From NCBI GenBank assembly GCA_964646225.1, contig CAZYAD010000003.1:1-64000 (forward strand): a stretch of DNA of 64,000 bases. The letters run 5' to 3'. Below the pieces are notes generated by a model. That model did no database searches and had not been told where the DNA came from. It saw only the letters and a program-made list of their open reading frames with translations. The stretch is from UBA4644 sp964646225 (GTDB lineage Bacteria > Bacillota > Clostridia > Oscillospirales > Butyricicoccaceae). How positions within the stretch are numbered: position 1 is the first letter of the stretch; each line of letters begins with the position of its first letter. Below are positions 33,420-42,525 of the stretch, piece after piece. The translations under genes and the position numbers were made by a program.

Positions 33420-34934
33420 ATGATCTCGGTTGAACACCTGACCAAGGATTATGGCGGCCATCTGGCCGTGGACGATCTCTCCTTTGAGATCACAGAGGGC
33501 CATGTTTACGGCTTTCTGGGCCCTAACGGCGCTGGAAAATCCACTACCATGAATATCCTCGCCGGCTGACTGTCGGCCACCGCCGGAAGGGTACGCATCG
33601 ACGGCCACGATGTTTTCGAGGAGCCCGACAAGGCAAAGCGCCTCATTGGCTACCTGCCGGAGCATCCGCCTCTTTACCTGAACGAATCGCCGCTGGAATA
33701 TCTGCGCTTTGTGGGCGAGGCAAAGGGCCTGCGGGGCGGCGAGCTGCGGGCGCAGGTGCAGCAGGCCATGGAACGCACCGACATCACTGGGGTGAGCAGC
33801 CGCCGCATCGGCGCACTGTCCAAGGGCTATCGCCAGCGGGTGGGCATCGCGCAGGCGCTGCTGGGCGCGCCGCGGGTCATCATTCTGGACGAGCCCACTG
33901 TGGGGCTGGATCCCATCCAGATCCTGGAGATCACCAGCAACACCAAGGTGGTGGTGAACAGCCTCCAAAAGGATGTGACCATCTACTGGGTGGTACAGGC
34001 AGACCAGGAGGATACCATTCTGGAAAACCTGCTGAGCAAGTATGAGAGCCTTTCCGCACATCTTACGGTGGTAAAGAAGAACCCCGATGTGTATCCCACT
34101 TTTACTGAACAGTATACCGGCAAGACCGTCCCCAACAATTCGCTGATCGTGGAGTGCGGAGACCGGTATCGCTATGTCAGCTACAACGACCTTTACGAGA
34201 CAGAGTTTGATTATTATTCCTACACCTACACCACCTCCGGCTTTGACGGCGAGGGCGCCATCACCTCGGCCATCGATTATGTGGTCACCGAGGAGCTGCC
34301 CCTGCTGTGTGTACTGGAGGGCCACGGTGAGGCATCGCTGTCCGAAAGCTTCTCGCAGGCGGTGGAGAAGGATAATATTCAGACCGCCCAGCTGTCGCTG
34401 CTGACGGTGGAGCAGGTGCCGGAGGACACCGACGCGGTGCTGATCCACGCTCCTGCCACCGATATCTCCGAGACCGAGGCGGCGCTGCTATCCGATTATG
34501 TGCAGAGCGGCGGCAAGCTGCTGGTACTCTCCGGCCCGGCAGAGGAGGAGCCGCTGTCCAACCTCAACAGCCTGCTGGAGGAATACAGCGTCACGGTGAA
34601 CGAGGGCATCGTCATTGAGGGCGACCGCAGCCGGTATATGTCCGGCTATCCCTATGTGCTGGTGCCTGAGCTGCAAAGCGCCGCTGTCACCGATCCGCTG
34701 CTGGAGGCGGGCTACAGTGCAGTCCTGCCGCTGGCCCAGGGCCTGACCGTGGGCTATACGGGCAAGGCAGAGGTCACCAGCCTGATGGACACCACCGAAA
34801 GCGCGTTCAGCAAGGTGGCGGGCTACGGCCTGAGCACCTACACCTATGAGGAGGGGGATATCGATGGTCCCTTCTCGCTGGGCGTCTCAGTGGAGGCAGA
34901 GGGCGGCGGTCAGATGATCTGGCTGGCTGTATGA
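33420..34934 (+). pseudogene. Broken ABC ATPase fused to a GldG-like remnant
   Basis: One reading frame starts as a complete GldA-type ABC-2 ATPase (MISVEHLTKDYGG, Walker A GPNGAGKST) but meets an in-frame TGA at 33567-33569, in MNILAG-stop-LSATAG, where Cys or Tyr is usual. The same frame goes on through the signature-like ALSKGYRQR, Walker B VIILDEP and D-loop GLDP to about 33930. It then switches, without its H-loop, to a GldG-like auxiliary protein (KDVTIYWVVQ, SLIVECGDR, FDGEGAITSA, LEGHGEASL) that ends at 34934. The ATPase C-terminus, the expected ABC-2 permease and the GldG N-terminus are missing. AGGAGGG precedes the ATG. This is best explained by a deletion plus a nonsense mutation. 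Confidence 0.85.
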
Positions 34935-36138
34935 CGGGGACGAGGACTTTCCCGTCAGCCAGCAGCGGATGGAAGAGCTGCTGGAGCCCTTCGAGGCCTT
35001 TGGCGTGGCCTTTGTGATCGAAAATCCCGAGGATCTGGGCCAGTATGGGCTGGAGGAGCCTGCCGCCGTCATCACCCTGGCCACGGCGGAGGCCCAGTAT
35101 GATATTCGGCTGGGGGATTTCAGCAAAATGGATGAGCAGCGTTATGTGGATATCGGCGACGGCAATGTGTATCTGGTGTCGGAGGATCCTATGGAGCTGG
35201 TGGATCAGGAGCTTTCCGACATGATCCAAAACGACAAGATCGGCAGCTTTGACAAGGTGCAGACCCTGACCTTTGACGGCGTGGAGGCTTACACCATCTG
35301 CAAGGATGAGGCGTCCTCCGGCAGCTATTCGGCGGAGGATGTGTACTTTGCCCAGCTGGAGGGCGATTCGCTGCCGCTGGATACCGACAGGGTCACCGCC
35401 TATCTGAACAAGCTGGTCTCCCTGTCGCTGGATGATTACGCCACCTATCATGCCACCGGGGAGGAACTGGCGGCCTTTGGCCTGACAGAGCCCTGGCTCA
35501 CCGTTACGGTGGATTACACCGACCAGGGAGAGGGCACCAGCGAGGAGCGACAGTGCGTGGTACATATCGGACGCAACGCCGAGGAGCAGGCCGCCTATGA
35601 GCAGGCACAGACGGACGGAGACACCAGCCTTCCCAGTGTCACCAAATATGTGCGGGTAGGGGAGTCCCAGATTGTTTATGTGCTGTCCCACAACAACGAT
35701 ACCTCTTTGCTGGGGGCTGGCTACGATGATCTGCGGCACACCGAGGTCTTTTGGGGAGACTTCGACAGCGTAACCCAGGTGGAGATCGCCCTGGAAGCGC
35801 AGATCCACACCCTGACTGCCGTCCCGGACGAGGAGGATGAGGATGCCCGCGTCTGGCTGTACGGAGAGGAGGAGGTCAGCATCGCCGCCTTCCGCAATGC
35901 CTTGGAGGCTGTGGAGGCGCAGTCCTTCACCAATGAGCAGCCCGGTGACCGGGAGGAGCTGCACCTGACCCTGCATCTGGAGGATCCGCAGTTCCCGCAG
36001 GTGGAAATCGCGCTGTACCGCTATGACGGCAGCCAGTGCCTGGCGGTGGTGGACGGCCAGCCGGTATCTCTGGTGAGCCGCAGCCAGGTGGTGGATCTGG
36101 TGGAGGCCGTCCAGGCCATCGTACTCAACGGCAACTGA
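34921..36138 (+). pseudogene. DUF4340-like protein lacking its N-terminus
   Basis: In a frame different from the preceding remnant, homology to DUF4340 proteins starts abruptly at 34924 (WLYDGDEDFPVSQQRMEELL, then IENPEDLGQYGLEEP) and runs to 36138. The signal-anchor and first domain normally at the N-terminus are gone. The first in-frame Met is at 34969 with no ribosome site. The GldG-like frame reaches the same place (QMIWLA) and stops at 34934, so the join is a second deletion. Both sides share TGGCTG, a possible recombination microhomology. Repeated DUF4340 units are visible (YLNKLVSLSLDDYATY). An expressed truncated protein cannot be excluded. Confidence 0.8.
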
Positions 36139-36222
36139 TCGGCGTCTCGCGCCACCGACAAGCAAAATAATTATCGGAAAAACCGATGATAGAACCGAAA
36201 CCATCCGTTTCGCAAATGATGC

Positions 36223-36252
36223 TTGACAACGCTCGTCCAAATTGGATATTAT
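36223..36252 (+). promoter_or_regulatory. Promoter of the LysR-type regulator gene
   Basis: A consensus TTGACA (36223-36228) and TATTAT (36247-36252) have an 18-bp spacer. The roughly 110-nt leader (36259-36362) has no recognised element. Confidence 0.75.
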
Positions 36253-36362
36253 GAAATCACAAATTTCTATAAGAAATGTTCATAGAGAGAACCAATAGAT
36301 AAAACGAGAACCATCCCACCGGCACGGCCGGAAAATGGAGCGAAAGCGAGGTCGCGGGGCTT

Positions 36363-37262
36363 ATGAACATCAGCCTGAAGCAGTTGGAGATTTTTGTCAC
36401 CATTGTGGAGTGCGGCAATTTTACCGAGGCAGGCCGCCGTCTGTATCTGGCGCAGTCCACCGTCAGCAGCCACATCAGTGCGCTGGAGGACGCCTTGCGG
36501 GTGTCGCTGTTCCGCCGGGAGTCCAAGCGCTCCATCGAGCTGACGCCTGACGGCCGGCGGGTCTATGAATACGCCAAGGATGTGTTGAACAAGTGCGTCG
36601 CGCTGGAATCCACCACCATCGGCGAGGCCAAGCGGGATCTGGTGATCGGCGCTTCCTCCGCACCGGCAAAGGGGCTGCTGCCCCGGCAGGTGCTGCGGTT
36701 CACCCGGGAGCATCCGTCCTGCTGCTGTGTGGTGCGGGGCGGCGACAGCGAGCAAGTGCAGAAGCAGGTGCTGGAGGGAAATGTCCAGCTGGGCTTTGTG
36801 GGTAGCACGGACAATCGGCAGTCGCTGGTTTACGAGCGGGTGGCAGAGGATCGTCTGGTGCTGATCGCCCCCGCTGCGCCCAGGTTTGTCAAGATGCAGG
36901 AGCAGGGCGTTCTGGGCAAATCGCTGCTGCGGGAGCCCATGGTCTTCCGGGATCAGGGCAGCGGCACGCAGAAGATGATCGACAATTACCTCAGCGCACA
37001 GGAGATCGACAGCCGTGCCCTTCAGGTGCGGCATTATGTGTCCGACCCGGAACTGCTGCAGGAGCTGGTGGTGCTGGGGGCGGGTGTTTCCATCGTTTCT
37101 GCGCTGGCAGCCTGCGAGCGGGTGAGTGCCGGCAAGCTGGTGGCCTTTGAGCTGGAGGAGCAGCCAGTCTATCGACATATTTATATGGTCTATCGTAAAA
37201 AAGGTGCCCTTTCGGAGTTGGCCAAGGCCTTTGCCGAGCAGGTGCGTAAGTCCACCCTGTAG
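36363..37262 (+). CDS. LysR-family transcriptional regulator
   Basis: A 299-residue regulator. The winged HTH is at residues 1-65 (LKQLEIFVTIVECGNFTEAGRRLYLAQSTVSSHISALE), and the rest is a periplasmic-binding-type effector domain from about 90. AQSTVSSHISALE is typical of the CysB/selenium-associated LysR group, but no effector can be read. It is monocistronic, with its own promoter and terminator. It does not obviously control the adjacent broken ABC operon; autoregulation is likely, as for the family. Confidence 0.92.
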   Translation: MNISLKQLEIFVTIVECGNFTEAGRRLYLAQSTVSSHISALEDALRVSLFRRESKRSIELTPDGRRVYEYAKDVLNKCVALESTTIGEAKRDLVIGASSAPAKGLLPRQVLRFTREHPSCCCVVRGGDSEQVQKQVLEGNVQLGFVGSTDNRQSLVYERVAEDRLVLIAPAAPRFVKMQEQGVLGKSLLREPMVFRDQGSGTQKMIDNYLSAQEIDSRALQVRHYVSDPELLQELVVLGAGVSIVSALAACERVSAGKLVAFELEEQPVYRHIYMVYRKKGALSELAKAFAEQVRKSTL

Positions 37263-37308
37263 ATCCGGCCCAAACAGGTCGGCGCAAAAACGGAATCTCC
37301 AAGCAATA

Positions 37309-37341
37309 AAAGGGATGCTACCGCAAGGCAGCATCCCTTTT
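37309..37341 (+). terminator. Intrinsic terminator of the LysR gene
   Basis: AAAGGGATGCT and AGCATCCCTTT pair around ACCGCAAGGC, with T residues after the stem. Confidence 0.85.
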
Positions 37342-37361
37342 CGCAACAGATAAAACGGAAA

Positions 37362-37385
37362 ACGGCGTGACTTTCGTCACGCCGT
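37362..37385 (-). terminator. Terminator of the macro-domain gene
   Basis: ACGGCGTGAC and GTCACGCCGT form a perfect stem with a 4-nt loop. On the minus strand it is followed by TTTTCCGTTTT, so it serves the minus-strand gene ending at 37458. Confidence 0.8.
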
Positions 37386-37457
37386 CTCTTGAAAACCAAG
37401 GGTTTCCCAATCATTTTTTTGTGTTACAGGCTCCCGTTTTTTGCTCTGCGCTGCGGC

Positions 37458-38444
37458 TCACCACATCAGCTGGGGCAGCCCCATGGAGAACAGCAGCTGG
37501 TCAGCCTCCAGCACATCAAACCGCTCCTCGGAGATGCAATACTCCACCAGCAGATCCTGATCCTCGGTGGCATCCAGGAACAACCGGGCAGAGGCCAGCA
37601 GCTGGCGGGTGTAATCCATGTTCAGATGCAGCGCCAGGGCCAGCGCCAGGGCCTGGCTCTTGGTGGGCATCTGATCTCTCAAAAAGGAGTTGATGCGATG
37701 CAGACCCATGTTGGCGCGCCAGCGCAGCTCCTCCAGACTGATGTTGCGGTCGGCCATCAGCTTCACCAGCGTTCTGGCGAAATCCGACCCCTGCACCAGC
37801 TCCTGCTGCAGCAGCTCACGGTCGTCGGGGGGCATCTCCAGCCCGGGCATATGGCCGTAGCCGGCGCGGTGAACCATCCGGTAGGTGTGGCGATAGGTGG
37901 TGTCCTCAAAGGCCTTTTCCAGCCCGCGGGACTTCATAAAGCTGTGCGCAGGGGCGGTCACGCTGTCCTCCAGCACGAAGGCATCCTTCGGCAGGAAGGT
38001 CAGAATCACAGGCATATCGCCCTCGCGCAGGGCCTCGTGAATGGCCTGAACGGCCACCTTCAGTGCCTCTGCCGGGGGATAGCCGAAGTTGCCGGCAGAG
38101 ATCAGGGGGAAGGCCAGACTGTCGCAGCCGGCCTCACGGGCAAGCTGGATGGACTCGCGGTAGCAGGAGGCCAGCAGCTCGGCCTCGCCCTGCCCGCCGC
38201 CCTGCCAGACGGGGCCGACGGTGTGAATGATGTACTTTGCGGGGAGCGCGAAGCCGGGGGTGATGACGGCCTGTCCCACGGGGCAGGCACCGATCCGGCT
38301 GCAGGAAAGCTCAAGACGGCTGCCGGCCGCCTGGAAGATCGCGCCGCAGACGCCGGAACCGGGCTGCAGCTTTTCGTTGGCCGCATTGACGATGGCATCG
38401 GTGGCCAGCGTCGCGATATCTCCGAACTGAAAACGCAGTGGCAT
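37458..38444 (-). CDS. Macro-domain protein with C-terminal helical domain
   Basis: A 328-residue protein. Residues 1 to about 165 form a macro domain (ADP-ribose or O-acetyl-ADP-ribose binding/hydrolysis): IVNAANEKLQPGSGVCGAIF, YIIHTVGPVW and FPLISAGNFGYP are intact. Residues about 215-328 form a helical region that looks like an HTH/XRE-type or regulatory fold (ARTLVKLMADRNISLEELRW, then ALALALALHLNM). The protein is probably cytoplasmic, and the fusion suggests that ADP-ribose signalling is coupled to another function. The substrate is not determinable. Confidence 0.85.
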   Translation of the reverse strand: MPLRFQFGDIATLATDAIVNAANEKLQPGSGVCGAIFQAAGSRLELSCSRIGACPVGQAVITPGFALPAKYIIHTVGPVWQGGGQGEAELLASCYRESIQLAREAGCDSLAFPLISAGNFGYPPAEALKVAVQAIHEALREGDMPVILTFLPKDAFVLEDSVTAPAHSFMKSRGLEKAFEDTTYRHTYRMVHRAGYGHMPGLEMPPDDRELLQQELVQGSDFARTLVKLMADRNISLEELRWRANMGLHRINSFLRDQMPTKSQALALALALHLNMDYTRQLLASARLFLDATEDQDLLVEYCISEERFDVLEADQLLFSMGLPQLMW

Positions 38445-38602
38445 AGGGGAGTGCCTCCTTTATCAAATCATGCTTTCATTATAAAGCACACAGGTCTTTT
38501 CGTCAATAAAAAAAGAAAAGACAGGAGATTTTTTGTGTTTCCTGCACAGTGGGAGACTGATGGTGAACGGCCAGGCCGCCATCGGTCCCTTTCCCCGGCC
38601 CC

Positions 38603-39388
38603 TCAGGGCTTCTCCACCACCCACAGGTTGCGGATCTGTCCTGCGATCTGTTCATAATCCCAGCGGGTCTCTGACCGGGCGATGCTGTTGGGATCGTTGA
38701 CACACAATAGCCCGTCCTCCAGCCCGGTGAGGACGATAAAATGTCCGGTGGAGGTAAAATCCCCCGGCCCCATGGCGCAGATGATGGGGGAGCCGGCCTC
38801 CAGATAGCCCCGGATCATGCCCTCCACCAGCGGCAGCTCGGTGGCCCGCAGCCCCAGCTTGCCTGCTCCCTCTGAGATCAGGGTCCAGGAGGAGCCGTTG
38901 CCACGGCGGCAGTAGCCCTCGTCCAGCGCAAAGCGGATCAGATTGTCCGGGGACATGGCGGGATCCCGCGTCAGGGAAAAGGCCACCATGGAGAGACACA
39001 CCGGCCCGCATCCGGTGAGCCCGGCCACATCGTCGCCATATTGCAGATACCCCCAGCGCTTGTCCCATTGGAGGAACAGGGGGACGCCCGGGCAGTCCAG
39101 ATATTCCGAAAGCTCCACTGCGTGGGGCTGGGCGTGCTCCTCCGGATAGGACAGCACGAAATCCTCGGTCTCCGGGTTGCGCTCCAGCAGGGCGATGAGG
39201 CTTTCGGGCCACAGCCGGTAGGGAGTGCCGGAGGCTTGGGAAAAGGCCATGACGGCCTCCTCCGCCGGAGTGCAGTGCGTCGGGTCAAAGCGCCATTCCC
39301 GCCAGTAGCCCCGCGCGGTGGGATACAGGCATACGGCCAGCGCAGCCGTCAGCACCAGCACCACAAGGGCGCGCCAAAGCTTCTTCAT
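38603..39388 (-). CDS. Membrane-anchored C39-like cysteine peptidase
   Basis: A 261-residue protein with an N-terminal signal-anchor (LWRALVVLVLTAALAVCLY) and a papain-like C39-type domain. The catalytic Cys is in LTGCGPVCLSM, His in STGHFIVLTG, and the Asn/Asp site in VNDPNS; the oxyanion Gln would be in FLQWDKRWG. Such secreted peptidases are widespread in clostridia with unknown targets. The ATG at 39388 (MKKLWRALV) has GGAGG 11 nt upstream and is preferred over the ATG at 39406. No secretion ABC partner is next to it, so a bacteriocin-leader role is unsupported. Confidence 0.82.
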   Translation of the reverse strand: MKKLWRALVVLVLTAALAVCLYPTARGYWREWRFDPTHCTPAEEAVMAFSQASGTPYRLWPESLIALLERNPETEDFVLSYPEEHAQPHAVELSEYLDCPGVPLFLQWDKRWGYLQYGDDVAGLTGCGPVCLSMVAFSLTRDPAMSPDNLIRFALDEGYCRRGNGSSWTLISEGAGKLGLRATELPLVEGMIRGYLEAGSPIICAMGPGDFTSTGHFIVLTGLEDGLLCVNDPNSIARSETRWDYEQIAGQIRNLWVVEKP

Positions 39389-39566
39389 AAGAAAAACTAC
39401 CTCCATCCGGTCTGATGAAGGTAGTTTATCACGAAAAGCTTAAGAATAAACGGGAAAAATCCTCAAGATTTTGTTAATGTTCCGCAGGGGGAATGCCGGG
39501 GCGGAGCCCCAGCGGAGGGCAGCCGCGAACCCTGGGCCGTGCGCCCGTCGGCTGCGCCGGCAGTCC

Positions 39567-40532
39567 TCAATACCCCTGCTTCAGATCCACCTGATGCTCC
39601 AGCGCCTCGCCGCGGCTCCAGTGCTCCAGATTGCGCAGAAAGATCCCGATCACCAGCTCACAGGTCTTTGCCAGAGACATATTGCCCGAAACATGGGGGG
39701 TCAGCAGCAGATTGGGGGCATCCCACAGGAAATGGTCGGGGGGCAGCGGCTCCGGGTCGGCCACATCCAGCGCCGCCCCGGCCAGCTTTCCGGCGCACAG
39801 CGCGTCATACAACGCCTGCTGATCCACCGCCGTGCCACGGCCCACATTGATCACATAGGCATCCTGCGCCATAGCGTCCAGCACCGAAGCGCTGAGCACA
39901 TTCCGGGTAGACTGGGTGCCGGGCAGACACAGGGCCACCACATCGGCCCCACGGACGGCCTCCTCCAGCCGGTCGATGGTGTAGACCTCGTCGCACCAGT
40001 CGGGCTTCTCCCGCAGCGTGCGCCGCACTCCGCGGACGGTGGCCCCCATCGCCTTGAGCCTCCGGCCAAAGCTGGAGCCGATATCGCCCATGCCCACCAC
40101 AGTGACGGTGCTGCCGTAAATGGAGCGGATGTCCCCTAGAATGCCCCAGCCCCGCCGGGCTACCAGCGCCTGATATTCCGGCATCCGCCGCATCATCATC
40201 AGCAGGACGCAGAGCATATGCTCCGCGATGGTGATGCCATACGCGCCGGAGGCGTTGGTCAGCAGCACCTGCTCCGAGGCAAAGGTGCCCGGCCGGGTGT
40301 AGCGATCCACACCGGCAAAGGAGCATTGCAGCCAGCGAAGCCGGGGGCACCGGGCCAGCAGCTCAGGGGGAAACATCCCGAACAGAAGCTCACAGTCGTC
40401 GATGTCCTCCAGCCGCACCTCCTCCCCGTGGAGGAACCGGGGCTCATAGCCCAGGGCGCGGACGCCCTCTGAGATCATCTGTTCCCAGCGGTCGTTGTAA
40501 AAGGAAATATGGATGGCGATGGTGTTGCTCAT
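39567..40532 (-). CDS. D-2-hydroxyacid dehydrogenase family protein
   Basis: A 321-residue NAD(P)-dependent oxidoreductase of the D-isomer specific 2-hydroxyacid dehydrogenase family. The Rossmann motif is VTVVGMGDIGSSFGRRL. The catalytic Arg is in NVGRGTAVDQQAL, the Glu in ALDVADPEPLP (the DP-EPLP string), and the His in TPHVSGN. The substrate is unknown (glyoxylate/hydroxypyruvate-type reductases look alike). The start overlaps the stop of the YihY-family gene. Confidence 0.88.
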   Translation of the reverse strand: MSNTIAIHISFYNDRWEQMISEGVRALGYEPRFLHGEEVRLEDIDDCELLFGMFPPELLARCPRLRWLQCSFAGVDRYTRPGTFASEQVLLTNASGAYGITIAEHMLCVLLMMMRRMPEYQALVARRGWGILGDIRSIYGSTVTVVGMGDIGSSFGRRLKAMGATVRGVRRTLREKPDWCDEVYTIDRLEEAVRGADVVALCLPGTQSTRNVLSASVLDAMAQDAYVINVGRGTAVDQQALYDALCAGKLAGAALDVADPEPLPPDHFLWDAPNLLLTPHVSGNMSLAKTCELVIGIFLRNLEHWSRGEALEHQVDLKQGY

Positions 40533-41362
40533 AGGAATTTCCCCTTTTCTGCATAATCAGCCAGAATATGATTGAGCTCTCCGCCAAGGATGACCACCAC
40601 GCCGGTGATGTAAAACCACAGCATCAGGATCATCACGGCGGCCAGAGAGCCGTACAGCACGGAGTAACGGGACATATGCCCCACGTAATAGGAAAAGACG
40701 GTGGTGGAGAGATACCACAGCACCACGGCAAAACCCGCCCCCGGCAGCGCCTGGGCAAAGCGATAACGGCCAAAGCCCACCACCGCATACAGCACCGACA
40801 GCACCAGAAGGAGATACAGCGGGGCCACCAGTGTCCGCAGCAGGCTCCACAGCCGGATGAACAGGTCGGGGATGGTGAGATACTGCCCCACCCAGAGCAG
40901 CAGATTTTCACTGACCACCGCCAGCACCAGCAGCACCAGCAGAGAGACCAGCAGCAGCACGGCGCAGCTCACCGAGGCCACCGCGCCGAACAGGCCCCGC
41001 CGCTCCAGCCCATAGGCCCGGGTCAGGGAGCCCAGCAGGGAGGAGATGCTGCGGGAAACGGCATATACCGCCAGCACCAGACAGGCATAGAGCAGAAAGT
41101 GGGTGTCCAGCCCCTGAATGTAGGTCAGGTAGGTATCCAGAATGCCTGTGAGCTGGGGCGGCAGCACCAGCGCGTCGGACAGCATATCGGTGGAAAGATG
41201 CAGGGTGCTCACCGCCATGTTGACAAAGATCACCATGGGGAACAGGGAGAACAGCAGGTAATAGGCCAGCTCTGCGGCATCGCGCCCCACCTGATCCCGA
41301 AAATAGCGCCGTACCAGCTCGCGGCTGATCCGCAGTAAAAACGGCGCGGAGCGCTCCTTCAT
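40529..41362 (-). CDS. YihY/BrkB-family membrane protein
   Basis: A 277-residue integral membrane protein with six hydrophobic segments, including LAYYLLFSLFPMVIFV (the family hallmark DAAELAYYLLFSLFPM), LVSLLVLLVLAVVSENLLLW and ILMLWFYITGVVVILGGELN (the other hallmark). The family was once called ribonuclease BN and is now of uncertain function. ATG 41362 follows AAAGGGGG and is preferred over the longer frame from 41404. Confidence 0.88.
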   Translation of the reverse strand: MKERSAPFLLRISRELVRRYFRDQVGRDAAELAYYLLFSLFPMVIFVNMAVSTLHLSTDMLSDALVLPPQLTGILDTYLTYIQGLDTHFLLYACLVLAVYAVSRSISSLLGSLTRAYGLERRGLFGAVASVSCAVLLLVSLLVLLVLAVVSENLLLWVGQYLTIPDLFIRLWSLLRTLVAPLYLLLVLSVLYAVVGFGRYRFAQALPGAGFAVVLWYLSTTVFSYYVGHMSRYSVLYGSLAAVMILMLWFYITGVVVILGGELNHILADYAEKGKFL

Positions 41363-41497
41363 GCTGCGCCCCCTTTCTCTTGCAGAATGGGTATAGTGTA
41401 TCATATTCGCCGCAAAAAAGAAAGGGGGAAAGAGGAGAACGGGGGGGATCGATCGCGGGCATTTCCGCAGAAATGCCGGGAGTCCCGCGCCTCTGTC

Positions 41498-41779
41498 CTA
41501 CGCCCCCTCACCGGTCAGGGAAAAGGTGAACCTGCGGTTTTCCTCCGCGCAGCGGGAAAGCACCCGCAAAAATCGCCGGGCATATTCCCCCAGCGCGACC
41601 TCCAGCGCCGGGGCGTGCTCCAGCACCAGACACACCGGCCCCTCCAGCTCCGACAGACAGTCGGCCAGCCCGTCCAGATTGCAGCCGCAATAGTCCGGCA
41701 GGGAAAGCAGCTCCTTCAGCTGCCGGTGCAGCCCCTCCCGGCTGTCCACGGCGGCACAGTCCAAAACCCGCAGGGTCAT
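41498..41779 (-). CDS. Barstar-family ribonuclease inhibitor
   Basis: A 93-residue barstar-like protein. The barnase-binding helix is readable as DYCGCNLDGLADCLSEL (canonical YGENLDALWDCL), and the acidic residues expected to plug the barnase active site are retained. It should stay in the cytoplasm and block any mislocalised ribonuclease. The gene overlaps the barnase-like gene by 4 nt (ATGA), a tight toxin-inhibitor arrangement. Confidence 0.9.
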   Translation of the reverse strand: MTLRVLDCAAVDSREGLHRQLKELLSLPDYCGCNLDGLADCLSELEGPVCLVLEHAPALEVALGEYARRFLRVLSRCAEENRRFTFSLTGEGA

Positions 41780-42330
41780 TGCGCCTCACCTCCGTAAAGC
41801 AACGTAAAGCTCTCGTAGTGATCCCCGGTATAGTAGATCAGCCCATCGTTGGAATAGACGATGCGCTTGGTGCCCCGGGAGGTCTGTCCCACGGTGTCGA
41901 TGTCGCATTCCAGCCATTCCCGGCCGGGCGCATCGGGCAAAAGTCCCTCGTAATTGCCAAAGCTGCTGCCGCCGATGGCTCTGCCGGGAGCCTGGGCGTC
42001 CAGCGGGCCGCCCTCCCAGCCGTACTGACTGCGGGCGTCGGCCTTGGTCACGAAATTATCCGGCAGACGGCCGTACAGATGCAGATACAGTGCCACGCTG
42101 TCCCGGTCATCGTACCAGCCGTCTGCGGGCAGAGTCTCCTCCGCCGGGGGCGCCTGACTGTCGGGAAGGGCCTCCTCCGGCGTGGAGGGAGAGGCATCAA
42201 CGGTGTCCTCCGGCAGGGCGGAGGACACTGCGCCCAGCACATCCAGCGCCAGCTCCGCATCTGCCTGAGAGCAGGCCGCCAGTGAAAGCAGCAGCAGCGC
42301 CGCCAGCAAAAGGGAAAGCCATCGTTTCAT
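41776..42330 (-). CDS. Barnase-like ribonuclease with lipoprotein signal
   Basis: A 184-residue exported protein. The signal peptide ends in a lipobox (LLLLSLAACSQ), giving a predicted cell-surface lipoprotein. It is followed by a Pro/Glu-rich spacer and a guanyl-type ribonuclease domain from about residue 90 (LPDNFVTKADARSQYGWEGG). The barnase catalytic set looks intact: Glu in WLECDID, Arg in RGTKRIVYS and His in TGDHYESF. ATG 42330 has GAGG 8 nt upstream; a GTG at 42339 is an alternative. The linked barstar supports real RNase activity. Confidence 0.9.
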   Translation of the reverse strand: MKRWLSLLLAALLLLSLAACSQADAELALDVLGAVSSALPEDTVDASPSTPEEALPDSQAPPAEETLPADGWYDDRDSVALYLHLYGRLPDNFVTKADARSQYGWEGGPLDAQAPGRAIGGSSFGNYEGLLPDAPGREWLECDIDTVGQTSRGTKRIVYSNDGLIYYTGDHYESFTLLYGGEAQ

Positions 42331-42362
42331 ATTCAGCACCTCATTTTCCGTTGTGTACCCTT

Positions 42363-42391
42363 ATTATAGGAAACTCCCCGGAGAAAAGCAA
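42363..42391 (-). promoter_or_regulatory. Promoter of the barnase-barstar operon
   Basis: On the minus strand, TTGCTT (42391-42386) and TATAAT (42368-42363) have a 17-bp spacer. Confidence 0.7.
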
Positions 42392-42482
42392 GTGCCGGCA
42401 GGGGGAAGGCGTGATTGGAAGCTTGTGGGCTTTCCGCCGGCCTTCCCTTCCCGTACGGGCAAGGAAGGCAACTGCGGAACGC

Positions 42483-42506
42483 AAAAAAGGCCGCCCGAAG
42501 GCGGCC
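42483..42506 (-). terminator. Terminator of argGHF
   Basis: GGCCGCC (42489-42495) and GGCGGCC (42500-42506) pair with a CGAA loop. On the minus strand a run of T follows. Confidence 0.85.
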
Positions 42507-42525
42507 CTTGCAGGGGCTTTTCCGC

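Noticed and set aside
33567..33569. The TGA in the ABC ATPase as a selenocysteine codon
   Set aside because: It lies just after the Walker A helix where no redox residue is used, no SECIS-like hairpin is evident, and the rest of the operon is also broken.
38603..39388. C39-like gene as part of a bacteriocin export system
   Set aside because: It has no ABC or precursor-peptide neighbours, and its architecture is a lone membrane-anchored peptidase.
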